A stretch of 8,388 bases of DNA from Actinomycetes bacterium (GTDB lineage: Bacteria > Actinomycetota > Actinomycetes > Propionibacteriales > Nocardioidaceae). Below, one piece after another: positions 1-5,878 of this stretch. Position numbers and translations under genes: made by a program. Where the stretch lies: assembly GCA_029779385.1 (NCBI GenBank), contig JAKPAQ010000499.1, forward strand, positions 1 to 8,388, given 5' to 3'. The notes beneath the pieces were generated by a model. The model had not been told where the DNA came from. It saw nothing but the letters and a program-made list of their open reading frames with translations, and did not search any database. The first letter of the stretch is position 1. Each line of letters starts with the position of its first letter.

Positions 1-150
1 GAGCTCTTCTTCAATGATCTCGTTACAAAGATCAATGCACTCGTCACAGATGTAGACGCCGGGTCCGGCGATCAACTTCTTGACCTGCTTTTGACTCTTG
101 CCGCAGAAGGAACACTTCAGCAGGTCAGCGGTCTCACCAATGCGTGCCAT
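1..150 (-). CDS. clpX: ClpX, ATP-dependent Clp protease ATP-binding subunit (N-terminal 50 codons)
   Basis: This is the start of the AAA+ unfoldase that recognises substrates, unfolds them and threads them into the ClpP1P2 chamber in the cytoplasm. Only the N-terminal zinc-binding domain lies in the window; the gene runs off the left edge in frame. The 50 visible residues start [20 protein letters not shown] and carry the four zinc-ligand cysteines C13, C16, C35 and C38 (CxxC-18-CxxC) with the family's [10 protein letters not shown] turn. The ATG at 150-148 is preceded by AGGG with 7 nt spacing. It lies 95 bp downstream of clpP2 on the same strand, in the usual clpP1-clpP2-clpX order. A long hairpin in the spacer may uncouple it from clpP1P2. 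The ORF was too short for a length-filtered listing, but the zinc motif makes the identification secure. Confidence 0.96.
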   Translation of the reverse strand, partial: MARIGETADLLKCSFCGKSQKQVKKLIAGPGVYICDECIDLCNEIIEEEL

Positions 151-172
151 GCTTTTTCCCTGTCATTTCCGA

Positions 173-216
173 ACGGTTCCCCAACGATGCCATAAACCGG
201 CGGCGTTGGGGACCGT
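173..216 (-). repeat. Intercistronic hairpin between clpP2 and clpX
   Basis: The arms at 173-186 and 204-216 are complementary over 13 bp (CGTTGGGGACCGT against ACGGTTCCCCAACG), with a single bulged base and a 17-nt loop. It fills the middle of the 95-bp spacer between the clpP2 stop and the clpX start. On the minus strand it is not followed by a run of T, so it is not a canonical intrinsic terminator. It could be an attenuator, a T-less actinobacterial terminator, or an RNA-processing or stability element that sets the ClpP:ClpX ratio. The pairing is seen in the sequence; the role is inference. Confidence 0.6.
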
Positions 217-245
217 CTAGGACCGAAAGAACTGAATCGTGTCGC

Positions 246-845
246 TCAGCTAGGCGACTTGAGCGTTTCGAGAACCTGATCGATGATGCCGTATTCAACC
301 GCGGCAGCAGCAGTCAAGATCTTGTCGCGCTCGACGTCGCGGCTTACCTCTTCTGGCGACTTGCCCGATGCCTCTGCGATCATCTTTTCGAGCAACTCGC
401 GCATCCGCAAGATTTCGTTCGCCTGGATCTCCAGGTCGGAGATCTGGCCACCGGTGCCTTCGGTGTAGGGCTGGTGGATCAGGATGCGGCTGTTCGGCAG
501 CGCGAACCGCTTGCCCGGGGTTCCGGCAGCCAGCAGCACCGCGGCGGCCGAGGCGGCCTGACCGAGGCAGAAGGTCTGCACGTCGGGCTTGACGTAACGC
601 ATCGTGTCGTAGATCGCGGTCAACGCGGTGAACGAGCCGCCAGGGCTGTTGATGTAGATGCTGATGTCGCGATCGGGGTCCATCGACTGCAGGCACAGCA
701 ACTGGGCGGTGACCGCGTTAGCGACGTCGTCGCTAATGGGGGTGCCCAAGAAGATGATCCGGTCTTCGAACAGCTTCGCGTACGGGTCGATCCGACGGAA
801 GCCGTAGGACGTGCGCTCTTCCCACTGCGGGATGTAGTAACTCAT
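246..845 (-). CDS. clpP2: ClpP2, ATP-dependent Clp protease proteolytic subunit
   Basis: This is a serine peptidase that forms one heptameric ring of the mixed ClpP1P2 tetradecamer of actinobacteria. It degrades proteins delivered by ClpX or ClpC. The 199 residues are full length. The triad can be read as S99 (in GQAASAAA), H124 (in ILIHQP) and D174 (in VERDK), with the substrate-binding INSPGGS loop at 65-71. The N-terminus [15 protein letters not shown] is of the ClpP2 type rather than ClpP1. The ATG at 845-843 overlaps the clpP1 stop by one base (TGATG) and has a strong AGGAGAGG ribosome site inside the end of clpP1, so translation is probably coupled and the two subunits made together. 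Expression would depend on the promoter upstream of clpP1. Confidence 0.96.
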   Translation of the reverse strand: MSYYIPQWEERTSYGFRRIDPYAKLFEDRIIFLGTPISDDVANAVTAQLLCLQSMDPDRDISIYINSPGGSFTALTAIYDTMRYVKPDVQTFCLGQAASAAAVLLAAGTPGKRFALPNSRILIHQPYTEGTGGQISDLEIQANEILRMRELLEKMIAEASGKSPEEVSRDVERDKILTAAAAVEYGIIDQVLETLKSPS

Positions 846-1438
846 CAGCGAACCTCTCCTGCGGACTTGACGATCTCGTCGATTAGTCCGTACTCCTTGG
901 CCTGGGCTGGGGTGAACCAGCGGTCTCGGTCAGCGTCGGCGTCGATCTGATCGACGCTCTGGCCGGTGTGCTGAGCCTGCAGTTCGTTGAGCTGCTTCTT
1001 CAGCAGGATCGACTGCTCGGCCTGGATCTTGACGTCAGAAGCCGAGCCACCGATTCCGCCGGACGGCTGGTGCATCATGATCCGGGTGTGCGGCAGCGCG
1101 AATCGCTTGCCTGCGGTGCCGGCCGCGAGCAGGAACTGGCCCATCGAAGCGGCCAAACCCATCCCGACGGTGACGACGTCATTGGAGATGAACTGCATCG
1201 TGTCGTACATCGCCATGCCCGCGTCGACCGAGCCGCCGGGGCTATTGATGTAGAAGTAGATGTCGGCTTCGGGGTCTTCGGCGTTCAGCAGCAGAAGCTG
1301 GGCGCAGATCGCATTGGCGTTCTGGTCACGCACCTCCGAACCGAGGAAAACGATGCGTTCTTTCAGCAAGCGGTTGTAAATGTGGCCGTCGAGGTCGGAG
1401 GGTCCGGCCTCCGCTGCCATGTTCATGGGTGAGTTCAC
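845..1438 (-). CDS. clpP1: ClpP1, ATP-dependent Clp protease proteolytic subunit
   Basis: This is the partner subunit of ClpP2 in the hetero-oligomeric actinobacterial Clp protease. Numbered from the GTG at 1438, the catalytic triad is S98 (GLAASMGQ), H123 (IMMHQP) and D172 (ADRDRW), with an INSPGGSV loop at 64-71. Length is 197 residues, typical of the family. Choice of start: the open frame extends to an ATG at 1519, but the extra 27 residues do not resemble ClpP and would overlay the operator and promoter. The GTG at 1438 has AGGG at 8 nt and also sits 7 nt after a TAGGGT box. An ATG at 1426 (MNMAAEAG) is the main alternative, giving 193 residues. Its last base overlaps the clpP2 start. 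A ClgR-like palindrome lies about 50-70 bp upstream. Confidence 0.95.
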   Translation of the reverse strand: MNSPMNMAAEAGPSDLDGHIYNRLLKERIVFLGSEVRDQNANAICAQLLLLNAEDPEADIYFYINSPGGSVDAGMAMYDTMQFISNDVVTVGMGLAASMGQFLLAAGTAGKRFALPHTRIMMHQPSGGIGGSASDVKIQAEQSILLKKQLNELQAQHTGQSVDQIDADADRDRWFTPAQAKEYGLIDEIVKSAGEVR

Positions 1439-1445
1439 GTCTTTG

Positions 1446-1451
1446 ACCCTA
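1446..1451 (-). promoter_or_regulatory. Candidate clpP1 -10 box (TAGGGT), also possible SD
   Basis: On the minus strand TAGGGT (1451-1446) is followed by 7 nt and then the GTG at 1438. As a -10 element it would place the transcription start at or next to the start codon, giving a leaderless mRNA. As AGGG it would serve as a Shine-Dalgarno site at 8 nt spacing. There is no recognisable -35 hexamer 17-18 bp upstream, which fits a promoter that depends on an activator bound further up. The two readings cannot both be right for the same transcript. Confidence 0.35.
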
Positions 1452-1487
1452 GACCGCAGATCGCCTCGACACACGCGACCTGGGGGT

Positions 1488-1508
1488 GTGTTCGCCATCG
1501 GCGTACAC
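1488..1508 (-). promoter_or_regulatory. ClgR-type operator upstream of clpP1P2
   Basis: This is an imperfect palindrome with arms GTGTACGCC and GGCGAACAC (8 of 9 positions complementary) around a 3-bp centre GAT, read on the minus strand. It fits at every fixed position the ClgR consensus I recall for Corynebacterium glutamicum (WNNWCGCYNANRGCGWWS). ClgR is a Cro/CI-type activator of clpP1P2 and clpC in actinobacteria. The site ends 49 bp before the chosen clpP1 start. The palindrome is directly visible; the identity of the regulator is inferred from consensus and from its position before the classic target operon. Confidence 0.75.
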
Positions 1509-1540
1509 CCAAGCGTCACTTGAGCACCTGGCGACTCGAC

Positions 1541-2005
1541 TCAGGCGGCTTCGGCTGCGGCCTTGATCCGGGCGAGGGTCTGCTTCATGCCGAGTTCGAG
1601 TTCGGCTTCGAAGTTATCGGTGCCGCCCAAGACGTTTCGGGTCAGGAAGTTTGACAAGTCCGAGACGCCATCGGGGGCGCGGCGCGCTTGGCTCAGCTTC
1701 GTGCCGGTGGCCGTCGGTTCGAGTTCAAACGACCAGATGGTGCCGTTCTCGGCGATCTTGAAGGAGAACTTGCGGTTCGGCTCGAACTCCTTGATCTTCG
1801 CCCGAGTCGGCCACCAGAGGATCCCGCGCCGGTTGAAGTTGATGGTGGTGGTGCCGACTCCAACGGGGCCAGAACCTCGCACGATCATCTTTCGACACTG
1901 CGGACTCCACTTGGGCATCAGCGTCGGGTCGCTCACCAGCGACCACACTCGCTCGGGGCTGGCTTCGATCTCAATCGAGGTGGCGATTTCTACGCGATTG
2001 ACCAT
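1541..2005 (-). CDS. SRPBCC-family (polyketide cyclase / START-like) protein
   Basis: This is a 154-residue soluble protein with the pattern of the SRPBCC helix-grip fold. The opening strand EIATSIEIEASPERVWSLVSD is followed by a short helix and the WSPQCRK segment. A run of beta strands follows (TTTINFNRRG, ARIKEF-like AKIKEFEPN, KFSFKIAENGTIWSFELEP), then a C-terminal amphipathic helix (FEAELELGMKQTLARIKAAAEAA region). Such proteins bind hydrophobic ligands or act on them; the ligand here cannot be read from sequence. The ATG has AGGAAGG 6 nt upstream. It follows the alpha/beta-hydrolase gene by 42 bp on the same strand, so the two may be co-transcribed. No terminator is visible before the clpP1 promoter region, so read-through into clpP1 is possible. 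Sure of fold, unsure of function. Confidence 0.88.
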   Translation of the reverse strand: MVNRVEIATSIEIEASPERVWSLVSDPTLMPKWSPQCRKMIVRGSGPVGVGTTTINFNRRGILWWPTRAKIKEFEPNRKFSFKIAENGTIWSFELEPTATGTKLSQARRAPDGVSDLSNFLTRNVLGGTDNFEAELELGMKQTLARIKAAAEAA

Positions 2006-2047
2006 GATGGACCTTCCTATCGACTGAATCGGTGGGCTTCGCGGAGC

Positions 2048-3289
2048 CTAACGCGCCGACAGCGACCGAGTTTGTCTGGGATGGGCTTTTATCCACGAGA
2101 TCAGCCAATCAGCGACCCGCGGATGATTCAGCAACGCTAGGTGGTGTGTGGACGGCAGGTACTCCAGTCGCGCGTTTTCGACAATCGGCCCGCGCCGCCC
2201 GATCCCCGAGGCAGAGGAGAAGTGAACCAGCAGGTCACCCATCACGGCACTAAAGACGTGGCGTTGGGTGGCGGCGACCGTCGCGGCGACGAAGTGATAT
2301 TCGGCCCCTGGCAGCGGTGCGGCCGCGATCCTGTCCAGGCCCCAGCGGGCAGTCAAATCCTGACCCTCCCACTCGTCGGCGGTGATGTAGCCGTGACGCA
2401 GGTCGACGATTCCGGCCGAGCGCGACTCAAGGATGGAACTGAATGGCCGAGATTGCGGCCAAATGCGCAAGACTCGCGAACCCAGGTGTGCGGCCTTTTC
2501 GAGCGCGGCCCCGGCATGTGGAGTGCCTAGGCAGACGACGTCCGAAACAAGATGCTTCCACTGGTGCCCGGCGACGGTCGCTCGGTTTGTGGCCGCCCGG
2601 GCTACGAGTCCGCCCATCGAGTGACCCACGAGCGTGATTCGAGTTACCGCAACTGGCCACGCGCCGACCAGCTGCTCCAGTAGTTCGTCGAGGTGCTGGC
2701 CATTTTCGGACACATGCAGTCCAGTGTTGTAGCGCACCATCACCGGCGTGCCAGTGGTCTCCTCGACGATCCGCTCGGCGTAGGTGGGGCGTTCTCGCCG
2801 GCCAAGTTCCCAAGACTCGTCGCTCTCGCACAGTCCGTGAAGGAACACGACTAGGTGGCTGGTGGCTTTTGGCCAGGCTTTTAGCACGTGCCAAGACGTC
2901 GCCGGGACGTCCTCGCCCAAGTGGCGCAGCGTCATCGTGATCGCTTGCGGGTCGCCGAGCAGGCGAAGTTCGTCACCAACTAGACCGTTGATGGCCGCGC
3001 GCACTTGGCGACCGAAACGCGACGCCTCGACAGGGGCGCCGACGCCCTTGTCTGCCAGCGCCCGGGCCGCTCCGCCAGAAACTCGGAACGCGCCTGAAAG
3101 CGCCCCGTAAACCGAGGTGGCTACCGCGTCGTGGACAGATTCAGGCACTCGACTGCCCACCAGTCTGGTGGCCCGAAAGGCTCGCTTGGCGATCGCGGAA
3201 TGGACGTCGCGCACCGTGCCAATGATCAGTTTGTCGCTGTACTCCAGGGCAAGAGCGGCGACATCAGTGGTGCGTGCGGTCGATGCCAT
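2048..3289 (-). CDS. Alpha/beta-hydrolase fold protein (lipase/esterase-like, PGAP1-like)
   Basis: This is a 413-residue putative serine hydrolase. The catalytic core spans roughly residues 140-405: VVFLHGL (H151-G152, oxyanion region), nucleophile elbow GHSMGGL with S224, VCLGTPHAGA after it, a GDLLVHFSSASG segment whose D352 sits where the acid of related lipases lies, and THHLALLNHP with H382/H383 as the likely general base. Residues 1-135 are a helical, alanine-rich extension without signal peptide or clear membrane segment, so the enzyme is probably cytoplasmic or peripheral. The substrate is unknown; lipid or ester hydrolysis is the family expectation. The ATG is the first in its frame (a TGA lies 6 nt upstream) and the ribosome site is weak (AAGG 12 nt away). 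It lies 42 bp upstream of the SRPBCC gene and downstream of the tig terminator. Confidence 0.88.
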   Translation of the reverse strand: MASTARTTDVAALALEYSDKLIIGTVRDVHSAIAKRAFRATRLVGSRVPESVHDAVATSVYGALSGAFRVSGGAARALADKGVGAPVEASRFGRQVRAAINGLVGDELRLLGDPQAITMTLRHLGEDVPATSWHVLKAWPKATSHLVVFLHGLCESDESWELGRRERPTYAERIVEETTGTPVMVRYNTGLHVSENGQHLDELLEQLVGAWPVAVTRITLVGHSMGGLVARAATNRATVAGHQWKHLVSDVVCLGTPHAGAALEKAAHLGSRVLRIWPQSRPFSSILESRSAGIVDLRHGYITADEWEGQDLTARWGLDRIAAAPLPGAEYHFVAATVAATQRHVFSAVMGDLLVHFSSASGIGRRGPIVENARLEYLPSTHHLALLNHPRVADWLISWIKAHPRQTRSLSAR

Positions 3290-3383
3290 GGGTCAATGTT
3301 GCCTTACTGGAGGTCAATTTTCGCTCAAATCTCGCTAGGTGAACCGAACCGGGAAACAGAATCGGGTACTTTTGCAACCAACA

Positions 3384-3402
3384 GTTACACAATGGGTTAC
3401 AC
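3384..3402. repeat. 12-bp-spaced direct repeat GTTACAC upstream of the hydrolase
   Basis: Two identical copies of GTTACAC occur at 3384-3390 and 3396-3402, separated by AATGG, about 100 bp upstream of the hydrolase start. The region is AT-richer than its surroundings and non-coding. Tandem heptamers about one helical turn apart are typical of response-regulator sites of the OmpR class, but I do not recognise a specific regulator. Chance cannot be excluded for a single pair. Confidence 0.4.
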
Positions 3403-3425
3403 TTTTCGAGTGGTGTGAATCACGC

Positions 3426-3457
3426 CGCGGTTGGTCTTGGGGAAGAAACCAACCGCG
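3426..3457. repeat. Second hairpin in the tig-hydrolase spacer
   Basis: The arms CGCGGTTGGT (3426-3435) and ACCAACCGCG (3448-3457) form a perfect 10-bp stem with a 12-nt loop. It lies 22 bp beyond the main tig hairpin in the direction of tig transcription. Neither side carries a T-run, so it may be a back-up terminator without a tail, a 3'-end stabiliser, or an operator for the hydrolase promoter. Confidence 0.5.
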
Positions 3458-3479
3458 CCAAAGCGTGAAAAGCAAGAAC

Positions 3480-3514
3480 GGCGGAGCCGGTGCCCGGGGG
3501 GCGCCGGCTCCGCC
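3480..3514 (-). terminator. tig transcription terminator hairpin
   Basis: A very stable stem of 16 pairs (3480-3495 with 3499-3514, one G-T wobble) closes on a GGG loop. It sits 33 bp past the tig stop codon. On the minus strand the stem is followed by GTTCTTGCTTTT, a broken T-rich tail. On the plus strand it is followed by GCTTTT, so it could work in both directions. Its place directly behind tig makes it the likely terminator of that gene and separates tig from the hydrolase-SRPBCC-clp block. Confidence 0.85.
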
Positions 3515-3547
3515 GCTTTTGGTCTAGGTAAGAACCAGCGGGCTAGT

Positions 3548-4915
3548 TCAGTCCGCTTCGACTGCCTCTGCTTCGGACGGATCAGCAATCGTGCCGTCGG
3601 CCTTCAGGTTCGCCAAGTCGACGGCGTTGCCGGACTTGTCCGATACCTTCGCCGACTCCACGAGTGCCGCGAGCGCCTTGCCGCGGAGCACTTCGCTGAT
3701 CATCTCGGGCACGTGGTTGTGCTCCATGATGTGCTGAACGTAGGAGTTCGGATCTTCGCCGGACTCTTGAGCGCGACGCATGATGTGCTGGCTCAGTTCG
3801 TCATTGTCGATGCCGTACTCGTTCTCTTCGACCATCTGGTCTAGGACGAACTGCGCCACAATCGAGTTGCGGACGTCGTTTTCGAGTTCGGACTCGAACT
3901 CTTCGAGCGTCTTGCCTTCGTCGGCCAGGTAGTTCTCGATGGTCAGCCCGGCCATCGCCAACTGCTGGTCCATCTGCTCACGGCGACCCTTGATTTCGCC
4001 GTCGACTAGGCCGTCAGGCAGCGGGGCCTCAACCTTGTCGACGAGCACTTCGAGAACCTGGTCGCGTGCTTCGGCGGCCTGCTCAAGACGCTTGCCGCGG
4101 GTGAGGCGCTCGACGAGATCGGCGCGGAACTCTTCGACCGTGTCGAACTCGGAGGCCATTTGGGCGAACTCGTCGTCGAGTTCAGGCAGTTCGGTCTGGC
4201 GAACTTCCTGCAAGGTGACGGTGACGTTTACTTCTTCGCCGGCCAACTCGCCGCCGAGCAGGGTCGTCGCGAAAGTCTTCGACGCGCCCTTCTCCAAACC
4301 GGTGAGTGCCTCGTCGAGGCCGTCAAGCATGGTGGCCTTGCCGAGTTCGTAGGGCAGGCCCTCGGCCTGAGCCTCTTCGATCAAGGTGCCGTCGAGGTGA
4401 GCGGCAGACAGGTCGATCGAGACCGAATCGCCGTCGGCTGCGGCCCGGTCAACTTCGGTGTAGGTGGCGAAGCGCTCACGCAAAGCACCGAGCTGCTCTT
4501 CGACGTCCTCGTCGCTGACGGCTACGTCGTCGACGGTGACCTCGATCGAGGTCGGGTCGGGCAGTTCCAAGGTCGGGCGGACGTCAACTTCGACGGTCAG
4601 CTCGATGTCTTCGCCGTCGACGAACTTGGTCAAGTCCATCTCTGGGGCGCTCAACGGGTTGGTCTTGGTGTCCTGCAACGCCATCGAGTACCAGCCCTGC
4701 AGGGCGGCGTTCAGTGCCTCGTCGAGTACCGCGCTGCGGCCGACCCGCTGGTCGACGATTGCCGCGGGGATCTTGCCCTTGCGAAAGCCCGGGACCTGAA
4801 TCTGCGAGCCGATGGTCTTGTATGCCGCATCGAGGTTCGGCTTGAACTCATCGAACGGCACTTCGATGGTCAACTTGACCCGGGTGGGGCTCAGCGATTC
4901 GGCGCTGCTCTTCAC
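3548..4915 (-). CDS. tig: Trigger factor, ribosome-associated chaperone / peptidyl-prolyl isomerase
   Basis: Trigger factor docks at the ribosomal tunnel exit and shelters nascent chains. It has 455 residues, typical of the family. The N-terminal ribosome-binding domain (about 1-115) contains the signature GFRKGK at 43-48. The FKBP-type PPIase domain lies at about 158-240 (ADGDSVSIDL through VTVTLQEVRQ), and the chaperone body at about 245-425. The tail ends in an acidic stretch (DPSEAEAVEAD), common in actinobacteria. The start is a GTG at 4915-4913 with AGGAG at 8 nt, an ideal ribosome site. By hand count its 20 arginine codons are CGC, CGT or CGG with no CGA, as expected for a highly expressed gene. 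It is followed by a strong terminator and is divergent from the tRNA-Pro gene. Confidence 0.97.
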   Translation of the reverse strand: MKSSAESLSPTRVKLTIEVPFDEFKPNLDAAYKTIGSQIQVPGFRKGKIPAAIVDQRVGRSAVLDEALNAALQGWYSMALQDTKTNPLSAPEMDLTKFVDGEDIELTVEVDVRPTLELPDPTSIEVTVDDVAVSDEDVEEQLGALRERFATYTEVDRAAADGDSVSIDLSAAHLDGTLIEEAQAEGLPYELGKATMLDGLDEALTGLEKGASKTFATTLLGGELAGEEVNVTVTLQEVRQTELPELDDEFAQMASEFDTVEEFRADLVERLTRGKRLEQAAEARDQVLEVLVDKVEAPLPDGLVDGEIKGRREQMDQQLAMAGLTIENYLADEGKTLEEFESELENDVRNSIVAQFVLDQMVEENEYGIDNDELSQHIMRRAQESGEDPNSYVQHIMEHNHVPEMISEVLRGKALAALVESAKVSDKSGNAVDLANLKADGTIADPSEAEAVEAD

Positions 4916-4980
4916 GTGTCTGACTCCTGCGTCGGTGAACTGGGATCTGGTCTACGGAAAGCGCACGCAGACCGAAGTTC

Positions 4981-4986
4981 AGTCTA
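4981..4986 (-). promoter_or_regulatory. Candidate tig -10 box (TAGACT)
   Basis: TAGACT on the minus strand fits the actinobacterial -10 pattern TANNNT and lies 65 bp upstream of the tig GTG, leaving room for a leader with the AGGAG site. No convincing -35 hexamer is visible at 17-18 bp, so this is only a candidate. Confidence 0.25.
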
Positions 4987-5053
4987 CGCGCCGAAGGAAG
5001 CACTAGACCAAACGGGCTGCCGCCCCAACGAACCAGCGGGCGAACCGCCCCCG

Positions 5054-5059
5054 TACGCT
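5054..5059 (+). promoter_or_regulatory. Candidate tRNA-Pro -10 box (TACGCT)
   Basis: TACGCT lies 10 bp before the first base of the tRNA, so transcription would start a few bases upstream of the mature 5' end. The -35 region is unremarkable. The assignment rests on position and the TANNNT pattern only. Confidence 0.3.
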
Positions 5060-5069
5060 TGTGCCGTTA

Positions 5070-5143
5070 CGGGATGTGGCGCAGCTTGGTAGCGCACCTG
5101 CTTTGGGAGCAGGGGGTCGCAAGTTCAAATCTTGTCATCCCGA
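5070..5143 (+). tRNA. tRNA-Pro, anticodon TGG
   Basis: The cloverleaf folds without gaps. The acceptor stem is CGGGATG (5070-5076) with CATCCCG (5136-5142) and discriminator A5143. The D stem is GCGC/GCGC, the anticodon stem CCTGC/GCAGG with loop TTTGGGA, and the T arm GCAAG-TTCAAAT-CTTGT with one G-T pair. The anticodon at 5104-5106 is TGG, reading CCA and probably other proline codons through U34. The C1-G72 pair is characteristic of bacterial tRNA-Pro. The genomic sequence continues CAA, so the CCA end is not encoded and must be added by CCA-adding enzyme. The gene is divergent from tig. No T-run terminator follows it; a small CGCCG-AAA-CGGCG hairpin at 5227-5239 is the nearest candidate. 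Confidence 0.96.
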
Positions 5144-5276
5144 CAAATTGCCTAACGATGGCACTCGACTACTCGCTGACGTTTCAAGTTGCCGAACCTG
5201 GCGGGCGGGGCTTTCCTGAAGGTAGGCGCCGAAACGGCGGCTGCGACCTCGGTCGTCGGGACGAAGGGCGGATGTC

Positions 5277-5822
5277 ATGAGCCAACAAGAACCCCAAAAC
5301 ACTTTCGAGCGATTCATTGACCGCGTCGGTTCCTTGCCGGGAGTCGCGACCGTCACCACCGCGATTGTCGCGGCCTATATGTCGCTGGTTGCCTTCGGCA
5401 ACATCACCGACTTTGACAGCAATCAGGCGTTCGTCCACCACGTCCTCGAAATGGACACCACGTTCAACGACCCAGACGTGATGTGGCGGGCCGTCGAGAA
5501 CGACACCTTGCAAAACATCGGCTATGTCGGCGTGATCGTCTGGGAAACCTTGGCCGCCATCGTGCTGATTTGGGCGACCGTGCGACTCCTGAAAGCCTTC
5601 GGCCAAGGCGCTTGGCGGCCCGCAAAACGGCTCGCCAGCACCGGCCTGCTGATGGTGCTCATCCTGTTCGGTTTCGGCTTCATCACTATCGGCGGCGAGT
5701 ACTTCTCGATGTGGCAATCCAGCGACTGGAATGGCCTCGACGCGGCCCTGCGCAACTACCTGCTGGCGGCAGTCCCGCTGATCCTGATGCAGTTCTCTCA
5801 CCCGAGTTGGGACGAAGACTGA
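5277..5822 (+). CDS. DUF2165-type small integral membrane protein
   Basis: This is a 181-residue protein with four predicted membrane helices at about 22-42, 80-104, 119-138 and 157-174. The pattern matches what I recall of DUF2165: after helix 1 a polar loop with N42, D45, N49 and FVHHVLEMDTTF (52-63), and between helices 3 and 4 GGEYFSMWQSSDWNG (139-153) leading to an arginine-containing ALRNY segment. The family has no established function. The ATG has only a loose purine-rich site (GAAGGGCGGA) upstream. It lies between tRNA-Pro and moaE on the same strand. The 56-bp gap to moaE holds an inverted repeat and a moaE promoter candidate, so no functional tie to molybdenum-cofactor synthesis is implied. 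A long frame on the opposite strand is a coding shadow. Confidence 0.85.
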   Translation: MSQQEPQNTFERFIDRVGSLPGVATVTTAIVAAYMSLVAFGNITDFDSNQAFVHHVLEMDTTFNDPDVMWRAVENDTLQNIGYVGVIVWETLAAIVLIWATVRLLKAFGQGAWRPAKRLASTGLLMVLILFGFGFITIGGEYFSMWQSSDWNGLDAALRNYLLAAVPLILMQFSHPSWDED

Positions 5823-5840
5823 ACGGACAACAGGATCCAG

Positions 5841-5875
5841 CCCAGCCATCGGCACCGCCGACGACCTAGGCTGGG
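5841..5875. repeat. Nested inverted repeat before moaE
   Basis: CCCAGCC (5841-5847) and GGCTGGG (5869-5875) are perfect complements, enclosing a second pair TCGGC-ACC-GCCGA (5849-5861). The right outer arm overlaps the TAGGCT box. It may be a T-less terminator for the upstream membrane-protein gene or an operator covering the moaE promoter. Confidence 0.45.
5867..5872 (+). promoter_or_regulatory. Candidate moaE leaderless promoter -10 (TAGGCT)
   Basis: TAGGCT is followed by exactly 6 nt (GGGGGC) and then the moaE ATG, so initiation would fall on the A of ATG. There is no properly spaced Shine-Dalgarno site (the G-run touches the start codon). Leaderless transcripts with this geometry are common in actinobacteria. 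The -35 region is weak. Confidence 0.5.
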
Positions 5876-5878
5876 GGC

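Noticed and set aside
144..950. 268-codon plus-strand open frame opposite clpP2 and the end of clpP1
   Set aside because: It is the antisense shadow of clear ClpP sequences, with low-complexity Arg/Gly/Val-rich translation and no recognisable domain.
1508..1526. Possible HAIR (HspR) element near CTTGAG
   Set aside because: The halves here are in the order CAAG...CTTG, the reverse of the HAIR arrangement CTTGAGT-N7-ACTCAAG.
3384..3402. GlnR or PhoP box reading of the GTTACAC pair
   Set aside because: Spacing is 12 bp rather than 11 and the half-sites do not fit either consensus well; kept only as an unassigned repeat.
4160..5092. 310-codon plus-strand open frame opposite tig, running into the tRNA
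   Set aside because: It is antisense to an unmistakable trigger factor and ends inside tRNA-Pro; a high-GC coding shadow.
5184..5855. 223-codon minus-strand open frame opposite the DUF2165 gene
   Set aside because: The plus strand encodes a four-helix membrane protein with family motifs; the minus translation is His/Gln/Asp-rich without any motif.
5823..5878. Molybdenum-cofactor riboswitch before moaE
   Set aside because: The 56-bp gap is far too short for the known aptamer, and the moaE start appears leaderless.
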